Shown here in pieces: positions 10,158-20,221 of a stretch of DNA of 64,000 nucleotides. Positions within the stretch are counted from its first letter, which is position 1; every line of letters starts with the position of its first letter. Source of the stretch: Membranipora membranacea (lineage: Eukaryota; Bryozoa; Gymnolaemata; Cheilostomatida; Membraniporidae); the NCBI GenBank assembly GCA_914767715.1, contig OU612068.1, forward strand, positions 30,320,001 to 30,384,000, read 5' to 3'. Both the position numbers and the translations under genes were made by a program. The notes beneath the pieces were generated by a model. That model ran no database searches, was not told where the DNA came from, and saw nothing but the letters and a program-made list of their open reading frames with translations.

Positions 10158-12410
10158 TGTCTTACTTACTTACTTACTTTCCAATTAATCCTAGGAGCCA
10201 GTTCAAGGCATATAGGATATTAAACCAGTTTTATGACCATTGGGGGTAACTTGAGGGGAGAGATGTTGTCAGAATGTGAGTTACCATTACCTATTGAACA
10301 TATAGGTTTATCACACTGTATAAACTCACATGTAAGCATGGTTACACAGTTTAATGCAAGGATTAGGAAAAAAAAAAAATATAATCTCACACATCAGCAG
10401 CAGGCCAGACATGGACTGCAGCATCAACTAAGGCAGAAAGAATGACCTAACCTGAAGGATACTAGTAAGCACTTGAAAAAGAGAGAATAAACAGACAGAA
10501 CACAATATCACATACATAGTACTAAGATTTAGTCATTGATGTTGTTAACAGGGTTAAGGGGGGAAGTAGACCTTCACTTGGTCCTTAATTCGATTAAAGT
10601 ACGAAAATTTCCATGCATTGGTACGATGGACCCAGCTTATGGTGTTGCCTTTAGTGTTGTGCGCTTTGGATGAGAACCTTATGTATTTAATCAATTTTAT
10701 TTCAAATAGCCCTGCCTCCACCTTGCGTAGGAAGAGGGTGTCTAACTCCGCTCGCCTATCAGCTAGAGATACAATGTTATTTAAGTTACGGCATTCAGTT
10801 ATGCTATCAGTTTTATTTAACCTGTAAATCCATCGGAGGGCATTGTTTTGGACCTTCTCAATGGTATTTGTAAGACCTACTGTGTGTGGCGACCACACTT
10901 GGCATGCATATTCTAAAATGGGTTTCACCATGGTCTTGAAGGCAATGAGCTTTGTTTTCTTTGGGGCCTGTTTTAAGTATCTTTTTACCATTCCAAGTGA
11001 CCTGTTTGCTTTGGCAGCTACCTTAGATATATGTGTGTTCCATTTTAGGTTGTAATCAATATGCACACCTAGATATTTAACAGAGACGGAAGCTGGAATC
11101 GGTTCATATCCCAGAAAAAAAGTATGGGTGGGGATTTCTGATCCAAATTGGAGATGACAGCATTTTAGGTTGTTGAACTTCATTCCCCATTTCCCTGCCC
11201 AGATATATAATTTATTTATGTCATCCTGAATTAGATTTAGATCAGAGGCAGAGCTTAGGATGGTATCGTCTGCATATAATCTACAGTCACTGTTTTTAAT
11301 ATCCTCTGACATATCATTTACGTACAGTATAAAGAGAAGAGGCCCAAGAACGGAGCCCTGTGGAACCCCAGACTTCACATGGAACTCCTCGGAGAGGAGT
11401 CCATTCACTGAGACCACAGAGCTTCGTCGATGGAGCCATTCCTCAATCCAGTTTATACAGCGCTTATCAAAATTATACGTTTTAAGTTTATAGATAAGGA
11501 GATTGTGTGGGACACGATCAAAGGCCTTGCTAAAATCAAAGCTAATCATGTGGTGCTCCTTTTTTTTATCGTAGTCTTCAGTTGCTCTATGGACCACATG
11601 GAGGAGTTGGGTTGTTGTATTCGAAGATTTACAAAAGCCGTGCTGATTGTTTTTGAGTAAACCATAGTCATTAATGTGTTGCCACATGGAGGAACAGATT
11701 ACATGCTCAAGAGTTTTAGCAATAATTGATGTTAGACTGATAGGCCTATAGTTGTGAGCATCTGTGCGACAGCCTCCTTTATAGATGGGTCTAATTACTG
11801 CTCTTTTCCAAACATCAGGTATTTTTCCCTCACTCAGGCTCGTTTTAAGTATAGAATGGATACAATCCACAAATGAAGGACAGTTATTAGCAAAATTGGA
11901 GCCGGAGTTCGTCAAGATGCGCAATACTTGGATAGTTCTTGCATTTTCTATACAATCTCCTACGTTTACGGATTAGTCTGACGATGTTTCGAGTGATCCA
12001 TGGTTGTCCAGTAGGTTTTGCTAACTTACCTGGTATGGTACCCAAGGAAGTCGCCATAGCTTTCTTGAAACTTTTCCAAAGTTCCTCGGTGTTCAACTTA
12101 TCACCGGTGAACTCTTGGGAAAGATCCGAAAAAATTTCTTCAATTTCATGGTATATAGCTTTATTATAATCCTTAAATTCCCGTTTTTTATGACCAGGGC
12201 CAACATGCGCCATGTCCTGAATTTTCATAGAAGCAAGTATCATATTGTGATTAGACTGTAATTCTATGTCATTCAAGAAAGATTTATTAACCATGACCAA
12301 GTCTAAGGTATTTCCAAGTATGTGGGTCGGTTCGGAAACCAGTTGCTCAAGGTCAGCTTCAATGATGGCGTCGAGAGCCATCTGGTTGATACTGCACATT
12401 GGTCTGTATT
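10158..12410 (-). mobile_element. Decayed jockey/CR1-like non-LTR element
   Basis: Minus-strand element with the end of an endonuclease domain, a linker, a full RT and a 3' UTR ending in an (AAGT)n tail (plus-strand ACTT run at 10161-10179). It is truncated inside the endonuclease near 12.4 kb. Both the simple-repeat tail and the protein differ from the elements at 3.5 kb and 17-22 kb, so it is a separate family. Confidence 0.85.
10554..12399 (-). pseudogene. Broken endonuclease-RT ORF
   Basis: Two frames are involved. Positions 12399-11887 encode the endonuclease C-terminus (EPTHILGNTLDLVMVN) and a basic linker (PWITRNIVRLIRKRRRLYRK). Positions 11924-10554 encode RT, starting part-way into the palm approach and containing VWKRAVIRPIYKGG, HNYRPISLTS, SFDFSKAFDRVPH, GVPQGSVLGPLL and the catalytic YADDT. 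The two frames overlap at about 11.9 kb, and the segment that normally joins linker to the first RT block is missing. This points to a deletion plus frame change. The copy is inactive as a single polyprotein. Confidence 0.85.
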
Positions 12411-13205
12411 AATACAGGCATGCAAAGGGACTATACTCAATCGTGGCCCTGTGAATTGTACTTTATAGTCTCAACATTATCTGCATCCCAATCAAAAATA
12501 TATTATAGCTTTTTTGTAAATACAAATGACAAATATGTCTGTCTCTCATTGGTTGTTGGAATGGCAATAAAGTATGCTCCAATCATACTAATTAATTAGC
12601 CAAGAAGAAACTGACTTTTGACAGCAAGACAAGAAGGTCTGCAATACATGTGGTGTGGTGGTGGGATTATTAATAATGCTCTCTAAACACTGAACTCCAT
12701 GTCATGATGAGAAGAATGTAATGTATTTTAAGTTGGATAAGGACAAGCCTGTCTTGACAAGCTTTGTTCGATGGGGGGCAAAGCTGGTCAAGATAGGATA
12801 AGGACATAAACTAACAATTGCAACCTATGAATACTTACTGTGTAAGGAATAATGTCTGCCTGTTACTCCTTCACTCTGCAATCTATCCTCCTCTTCCTAT
12901 TTGTCAATTTATAAATTATATTGGCAAAAAGTAGTTTTCTTTTTAATGTCAAGGTCAGGCTAAAGTCTGAATATTAGACTGTTGTACATTTTTGTGACTG
13001 TTTTACTTATTATATTGGTTTGAAGAGGCAATTAGTGCATGTTCAAGTCACATGACCAAAAGAGAAACTGAAGGCAAGCCCCTCCAACAACTCAATCAAT
13101 GGCTGGAGACTAAGTGAGAGGGATTCTTTCACTCTGATTTAAACCAACTGTTGTTGAACTATACTACAACCTATTTCAGTTAAGTGTGAGGTAGGAAGGG
13201 TAACA
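12411..13205. other. Intergenic region upstream of TMEM234
   Basis: No coding exon is supported. Around 12735-12805 a direct repeat GGATAAGGAC (12735-12744 and 12796-12805) encloses an inverted repeat (12752-12766 with 12779-12793, one mismatch). The right end should contain the TMEM234 promoter. Confidence 0.5.
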
Positions 13206-13640
13206 TTGATGTTGGCTGAAACTTTCTGGTGCATTGTAGTTGCAGTATTGTGGGGGAGTACTAATCCTTTGATGAAAAAAGGCTCAGCTGGATTGGATCA
13301 ACTATCACCTACTAGTTCTAGTACTGCTACAGACTCTACTAAAAGAAGAGGCTCTGCTAATAAAAGCAAGGGGTTTATTTACAGAAGCTTCTCTGAGCTC
13401 CTGTTTCTCTTCTATAACTGGAGATACACTATTCCTTTCTTGATAAACCAAAGTGGATCTGTTCTCTACTACTGGACTCTATCATCAGCAACACTTTCAT
13501 TGGCAGTTCCTCTGACTAATGCTCTCACTCTGACAGTCACTGTACTAGTTGGAAAGCTACTTGGTGAGAAATCTGGTGGAGCTCTACTTTATTTAGGTGT
13601 TGGTTTAGTGTTTCTAGGTATTGCTATCAGTAACTCTTGA
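13206..13640 (+). CDS. TMEM234: TMEM234 family membrane protein, intronless
   Basis: A single 144-residue ORF with four hydrophobic segments in the pattern of small drug/metabolite-transporter-like proteins. Blocks diagnostic for TMEM234 are AVLWGSTNPLMKKGSAGL at the N-terminus, PFLINQSGSVLYYWTLSSA, SLAVPLTNALTLTVTVLVG, and KLLGEKSGG before the last helix. A serine/threonine-rich insertion follows the first helix. Human TMEM234 is about the same length; its role is poorly defined and has been tied to kidney filtration in fish. Two adjacent methionines (13206, 13209) are possible starts. There is no intron, and only 29 bases separate its stop from the next start. Confidence 0.9.
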   Translation: MMLAETFWCIVVAVLWGSTNPLMKKGSAGLDQLSPTSSSTATDSTKRRGSANKSKGFIYRSFSELLFLFYNWRYTIPFLINQSGSVLYYWTLSSATLSLAVPLTNALTLTVTVLVGKLLGEKSGGALLYLGVGLVFLGIAISNS

Positions 13641-13669
13641 TCAGAAAGGGTTCTTGACCTAGCACAAGG

Positions 13670-15619
13670 ATGAGCTCTGAATCTGTTGAAAGCCTCTCCT
13701 TCAAACAGGATGAGTATGACTATGATGTTCTGAGTGTAGACAAAAAAGTACTGGAGTTCTATAATGATGCCTTGTCACGAGACACTTTGCCACAAGACCA
13801 TGATGTGTCATTGAAAAGCTCACTTACACAGCTGAAATCTCAGAATAATCCTGACAACCGCCTGCTAATGAAATATAAAGATCTTGAGTACCTGCATAAC
13901 TGCCTAAAAGAGAGCCAGACACAAGGTAGGTCTTAAGTTGTTGAAACATAAACGTTACAAAAACCACAAAGCTGAACTTGCTCATTTCTATAGCATACAT
14001 TAACAAAGGATCGGTTATTGGAAATGTGGCAGTCCTATCGCCCATACCAGTGTAAGTGGTTTTTCCAACAAGTTTAAAGCCCGCTGAGTGTAAGACTTGA
14101 TCATGATTTCAAACTTAGAACTACTCCTGCTAAATTCAGTAATAGCTAATTAGAGACGCGTTTAATTACTTATTGGATGTGTTTTTTAAAATATGCTTGT
14201 AGAAAATGAAACTGCGCATTTGTATCAACTTATGCAGCTGACTGTTCTAGAGTTACCTAAGCCAGCACCAATCGAAAGAGTAAGTATTCCAGATATACTC
14301 CATTAATCCTCAATAAAGCGACAAAGCATAAAGTATCACCTGTCATCTACTAACAGGAAGAGAAGTAAAAGAGAATATTATTGATGTTTATTAAAAAAGC
14401 TCCTCTACAAGCTTCCCTTGATTGCTGAGTCACCGATACAAATTCAATACAATACAAATCAAGAACTGAATCATCAACTTATATCTTGCTGTATTTAACC
14501 ATTTAACAGACACCACTGTATGAGGCTAGAATGGAGAGATTACGTAGGCAGGCTGATGAGGCAGACTATCAAAGTATGGTTAAAAATGTATCAGGCAAGG
14601 TCAGTTAAAGTAACATATATAATAACATTGAGTCATATTTAGCTCTAACCACCGCACTGTACAGGTTGTCAGACTAGCAGATTGAGCTTGAGATTGTAGC
14701 AGATTGACTTTGGGTCAAAGCATTCCTAATCTAGTAACCATTCTTTGTTTGTTTTTATATACTTATTATGAAACCTCCACCCAGATATAAAATTTCCGAT
14801 ATTTGTTTTGTTTGTAGAAAACTGTGAATGAAAGTGTCGGGAAAGAATGTAAGTAAAAATGTAGATTTGTGTTATGTATCCAATGTACAAATTAATTGAA
14901 TGACATTATTGTTTGTTATTTGACAAACTTCCTCCCTCTTTCACTGTATCTTTAGGACCTGGCAGTGTCTTTGAATGTGGATGTTATTTATTTTGAGCGG
15001 ATAGCTCATTTTAGTCATACCAGTTAACCATTGCATATGCTGCAATTCAAACCAGACCCAGTTAATTTCATGCATAGATAATAATATTTTATTGTTATGT
15101 TGTAGTGAAACAGATGGATAGCCAAGCTACATTTATGTTCAATTTCGTTTTGACCGTGTTGGGAGCATTTGCATTTGGGTACAAAGCTGTAGAATACACT
15201 ATGGCTACTCCTAACACATCCTTGGTAAGTAATCCTAGGTAACAATCTAGTACAATATGTTAAATAAGGTATCATATCACTTGCATCAAATTGAGGATCA
15301 ACGCAAATATATAAGATGTGGTGATAAGGTTGGAAACAAGACCTCCACTCCAGTGCAATCTCTGACAGATATCGTAATTCTAGCAGGTTTAAACTGGATG
15401 TGTCCGCCCCTTTCCTCTATCCCATTTCCCTATCATAAGGGTAAGCAGGAAGATAAGGCTAAGGCTCCCTTCACATGGAGGCTGCTTCTATAATTATGAT
15501 CTAAGTATGTTGTGAACGTTTATTTGTTCTGACTTTTATAGCAACTGATAGTGGGCGTTACTCTGGCCACGATAGTCTTCTTTGCTGATATTTATTTCAT
15601 CATAAAAGACTATGTATAA
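13670..15619 (+). CDS. TMEM199: TMEM199, Vma12-like V-ATPase assembly factor
   Basis: Six exons: 13670-13925, 14203-14279, 14510-14599, 14818-14848, 15106-15224 and 15542-15619. Phases agree throughout, giving 216 residues (human 208). The cytosolic N-terminal half contains a segment like the Vma12 domain (LLMKYKDLEYLHNCLKE, and TPLYEARMERLRRQADEADY). Two C-terminal membrane helices follow (FMFNFVLTVLGAFAFGYKAV and LIVGVTLATIVFFADIYFII), ending KDYV. TMEM199 acts with CCDC115 in the ER and ER-Golgi intermediate compartment to assemble the V-ATPase proton channel; its loss disturbs Golgi glycosylation. The fourth exon is only 31 bases. A poly(A) signal lies at 15852. Confidence 0.9.
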
Positions 15620-16116
15620 GGATATCCGTCATAAAACAATCACAGTGTCTCTCAACATAAATCGATCTGATGGATGCTTCTGATGGCTCATTAAATTTGT
15701 CACAAAGAAAGCTTATTTTGTTCAAACTGAATCACAATCAGATAGTGAACCAAGTCACTGCTGATCTATCTGTGAAAATAGCCGGATTTTAGCTCTACTC
15801 TTTCTGTCACACCTAACAAAAAATGTGTTTTAAATTGTAGTACTAATGACAAATAAAAAATATTTTATTCAAAATAGTAGTCTTCTAATGAGAGTTTCTT
15901 TTGAGTTTGATTTGATAAGATTCCTGTTTTCTGACTGTTTTTATGTTCAGTTGATGGAAAGAGAATCACATTGCGTCTAACAGTTGAGGTCTACATTTTC
16001 CTCAACGTACAAACAGAACGCAGATTTTAACGCACACATTTGAAATTTGTTTGTTGCCTAATTTCTAATATCCATCCTATAATAGGTTGCTAGCATTGAT
16101 ACATACATTTATATAA
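15620..16116 (+). other. TMEM199 3' UTR and following spacer
   Basis: Contains AATAAA at 15852-15857, fitting the 3' end of TMEM199, followed by the presumed promoter of the next gene. No other coding sequence is seen. Confidence 0.5.
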
Positions 16117-16953
16117 ATGCCTTACAAGGATGTTTTAAAACTCAGGAGACCTGAACCAGAGGGTTTGGCCTTTCTCAAGAAGTTATACCCAAGATGGCCA
16201 CATTACGGAAGACTTAGGATGCTTATGCAAACTCTTAACCCAGCCAACTTGAAAGATAGTAAGGAGTTCGAAAATCTCTGTACTGATTTTGCGAAATACA
16301 CGGAGGAGACACCGCCTGAACATGATAGAGTGGCTAAGCTCAAGGATTTATCACAGAAAAAAATCGCCAACTTGGTACCTTTGATTGAAAGCAAGATGTT
16401 TCACAGCATTGAGAAGCACGCAGTATGTAGATTTTCGATGTGTTGAGTTATTACATGTATTGTATAAAACCTTATGGTTGATAGAGCAACCACAAACCTT
16501 GTTCCAGTACATGGACAACTGGACATGATTGCTGTCTAGCTGTCCTCACTGCCAATTTGTGCTAAATTATCCCCCCATGCAGATTTCCACTGAAAGCCAA
16601 GTAACCAACCTAAATTTATGCACGAATTTGAACCAGAGATCATTTATCCAGTCTAGTTTAAGCGTCTCCTAACAATAATCACACTCATATTTTAGCATCA
16701 TAGAAAACCGGCCGGTACACATAAAGATCTGCAGAAGGGCAGAAGATTGAACAGTTTAGCGGATGATCCGATCCCTCGTCTGACTGAGCGAGAACAACAG
16801 ATAAGACATAGAAATCACTCACTACTAGTACATAATACCCTTCTCCACAGGAAAAACCTGACAAATTTTCCTCCATGGCGCAAAGCCAAAGGCCGGAAAC
16901 AGCTACAGAGAAAATTACCCACCGTAGGTTTATTACTATTACTGTATACTTAG
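16117..16953 (+). CDS. Unrecognised basic protein, two exons
   Basis: Exon 1 is 16117-16422 and exon 2 is 16696-16953, joined in phase 0 with a GTATGT donor and a TTTTAG acceptor, giving 187 residues. The protein is rich in Lys, Arg, His and Leu. The N-terminus (MPYKDVLKLRRPEPEG) lacks a signal peptide, and the body has basic blocks such as HRKPAGTHKDLQKGRRLN and PPWRKAKGRKQLQRKLP. Size and composition resemble mitochondrial ribosomal or RNA-associated proteins, but I do not recognise a family and assign no function. A donor-like GTAGGT just before the last nine residues means the true C-terminus may lie in another exon. Confidence 0.6.
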
Positions 16954-17289
16954 TCTGAGCCCCCCCAGACTTTTGCCCCTCGCCCGACGGCCCCCCGGCG
17001 AGGATAATACTATATACTATATTCTATATATTACTATATACCAATGAGTATATTAGTATTTTAGACTGCGTTCTCCTTTACACATCACAGAGTAAGGATA
17101 AATCCTTACTTTGTGATGTTATCATTACTATAAATATCGGTTATCGTTATCATTTTTATTGCACATAAATATTTATTATTTTATCCTATCAATTTTCATA
17201 GACTTAATATTAAGCAATGAGGCACTGAGGCAATTAATTGTGAGCGAGGTAAAGACGTTGAATGGCGTAGTAGCATTGATGTTATCATT
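16954..17289. other. Spacer with C-rich patch and palindrome
   Basis: A C-rich patch (16960-17000) is followed by AT-rich DNA and the hairpin at 17082-17119. No coding sequence is supported. Confidence 0.5.
17082..17119. repeat. 38-bp hairpin sharing the 6353 palindrome core
   Basis: Eighteen-base arms (left arm ACATCACAGAGTAAGGAT) pair with one mismatch around a two-base AA loop. The inner 14 bases of each arm match the palindrome at 6353-6382. Confidence 0.9.
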
Positions 17290-17515
17290 GACTTATATAT
17301 ATATATACTTTTATTGTCAGCAACAATTCATTATTTCAAATGTTTTTCATGATGTGACATAAATGGCAAAAAAGAAAAATGATACAAACAAAGAATCAAC
17401 AAAAAATAAGACTAAGCCAACAAACTGAAAAAATGTTGCATTAGCCTTTTCTTAAACATATTCAAAGTAAGAGTGCTTCTCAATGTAGAGGGAAAATATT
17501 AAAGTTTGTTGCTAT

Positions 17516-20221
17516 TTAGTGGTTTAAGTGGTCTAATGGAGGTTTAAGTAAGTGTGTATCTCTTCTTGGAAATCGGTGTGGTGTGGTAACAAAAAAATCA
17601 GAGATGTATGGAGGTGATAAATTATTCAGAGCCTTAAATCCCGTAATGCAACTAAAATAATTGCTCAGTATTGGGAAGGGGTAAAATTTTAAGTGATCTA
17701 CATAGGTCATTAGTAGGTGACAAATAAAAAGGTATATGTTGAACATTGGCCACAATTCTCAAGGCTCTTTTTTGCTGAGTGAAATTTGGGTTTGTGATAT
17801 TTGATGCTCATAAGTTGTAATATAATGGATACCATAAATGAGATAACAGTGAATAAATTGAAAATAAAATTGTTTAGCAGAATGTGTGGTCAAGTAGGGT
17901 CTGCATAGCTTAAGTAAGTTTGTATTTTTTGACACCTTATCCAAAACAGTCTCACAATGACCATTCAATGAAAATGAGCCAGATATCTTAAAGCCAAGAA
18001 GTTCAGTTTCATGCCTTTGAAATATTTGGTTATTGTCAATTTTTAAATTTAATGATGAATCTTCCCCAAAAGAACTTAGAAAGTGTGATTTTTTATAATT
18101 TATTGTCATGTGGTTATTTTTACACCACTTGTTGATTGAAACCAAATCTCGATTACACATTTGAACTAAAATAGAGGGAACAGAATGGCTTGCTACAAAA
18201 ACAGTGTCATCAGCATATGCATAAGAGTTCGAGGAGAGAGGTAGATTTAGTAGGTCATTTATATAAATCTGAAATAAAGTTGGTGCCAGTATTGAACCTT
18301 GCGGAACCCCAATATTGATGTCAAGTATTGATGACAGTGCACCATTATAATGAACATACTGAGACCTGTCCTGTAGAAATGATGATAACAACAAAAATGC
18401 CTTGTTCTCAAAATTAAAGTTCTGTACTTTATTTTTTAATATTTTGTGATCAACACAATCAAATGCCTTGCAGAAATCAATAAACAGAAAAACACTCTCC
18501 CTTTGTTTGAGTTTCTCAAAAGAATAGTCAGAAATAATTTTGTGAACAGCGTCGCTGCATGAATGTGCAGTGCGAAAACCGGACTGCGATGAAGATATTA
18601 GATGGTTTTCATTTAAAAATATCTGAATATTAATATTCAAATGTTTTTCAAATATCTTTGAAAGAACGGGTAAGACTGATATAGGTCTATAATTTCCTGG
18701 GTCATCTTTTGACCCTGACTTAAAAATAGGGGTTACGCTAGCAATTTTCCAGACTTTTGGAAATACTCCTTCATCTAAAATTCTATTGAAAATATCTGTG
18801 AGCACTGGACCTACGTAGGGAAATGTTTTGTTTAACATCCGAACTGAAATCTGGTCAGGACCAGTGCTTTTGCCTATGGGTATTGATTTTAGAAGCTTAT
18901 GCAATGAGACTGTTGTCAATTTTGGAAATTGTTTCAAACCTTTGTGGTGGTAATTTGGTAAAGTACTAGAAAAATCAGAAATCAAAGAAAAATCTTTTGA
19001 TAGATTCGCAGCGATAGATGTAAAATGCTCGTTCAAATTACTGCTAGAAATATCAGCAGCATTTTCAATGTAAGTTTTAGTTTTGTTTCTGATATTTAGC
19101 GCATTCCACAATGATTTGGTATTATGGCCTTTGGAATTTTCAACCAGTTTTGTCATATACTTTTTCTTTTTTCTTTTTATCATGTTATTATGTTATTAGT
19201 GACTAAGTTTCTTTCAGTTCACTTTTGAGATTTATACTGGTCTCTTAGTCTCATATGATCACACACTTCATCATCAATCCACATAGGAAGGACCTCAGAT
19301 TTGACATTGCGAGTCCTCCGTATTATAAGTTTTGATGTTAAATTTAAGAAAGTTTCATTGAAATTCTCTATGACATGGTTAATGTTGTTGTAACAGAGAT
19401 TGGTGCCAGTCAACATTGCTGAAATATTGGTGTATATTTTCATCGGTAAATTTGCTATAATCGTTGAAGTTTATCTTAATTCTTTTCTCTGATTTTACAA
19501 CACCCTTTTTTCGTATTGCCATAACCAAAAAATGATCACTTAAAGAGTATTTCAGAACTAAGCTAGAACGAACATTGGCTGGTTGGTTGATGTATATGTG
19601 ATCAATGATAGATTTAGAATTTTCTGCAATTCTTGTAAAATCCTTTATTAGTTGTGGATTTATGACATTTCTAAACCACCTGACCAATGTGCTGTTATGA
19701 CAGAGGTCAACATTATAATCACCCAAAATGATTACTTCCCTGCAAATTGATACAATGTTCTCAATGTAATGAGTGAAGACATGGTTCCAATCAACAAGTG
19801 TGCTAGGTGGGCGATAAACGAAGCATGTTAAAAAAGATTGTGAGTGGGTTAGGGAAATTTTCAAAGTAATTGACTCAGACATTGAATGGTTCGCAACATT
19901 GACCTCTTCAAATGAAATACCAACACGTATGTAGCACAGCAAACCCCCTCCTTGACCAGTATTCCTATCCTGTCTTACAATATTATAGTTCGATATATGA
20001 AAAAAACAACTTGATTTAGACTCATTTAGAAAAGTCTCAGATAAAAATAAAATATCAAGATCATTTTCATATAAGATCTTTTTAACTTCATCGATTTTGC
20101 TTGTAAGCCCTCTAATATTAAGATGAGCGATTTTCATGCCTTGAGTAAAATTACTAGACATTTGGAGTTGAAATTTCTGATAGGTGGCAATATATGAATA
20201 AAGATTTGAGTGGTATACCAT
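17516..20221 (-). pseudogene. ORF2 endonuclease-reverse transcriptase, frameshifted
   Basis: Positions 20221-19379 encode an apurinic-type endonuclease with MKIAHLNIRGLTSKIDEVKK at its start, LFLSETFLN, ILGDYNVDL and the terminal YSLSDHFLV. Positions 19183-17759 encode RT with PIGKSTGPDQISVRML, NYRPISVLPVLSKIFEK, IDFCKAFDCVDH, GVPQGSILAPTLFQIYIND and the catalytic YADDT. The end of the protein (KALNNLSPPYISDFF) appears in another frame at 17755-17516. Frame changes lie between endonuclease and RT (about 19.2-19.4 kb) and in an A-run near 17.77 kb. The order and motifs are those of the CR1/jockey group. Confidence 0.85.

Noticed and set aside
10618-12169. Several plus-strand ORFs of 63-77 codons
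   Set aside because: They are antisense to the retrotransposon RT and linker and arise as shadows of that coding sequence.
14966-15300. ORFs at 15024-15275 and 15257-15493
   Set aside because: They overlap TMEM199 intron and exon 5, where the spliced frame is well supported.
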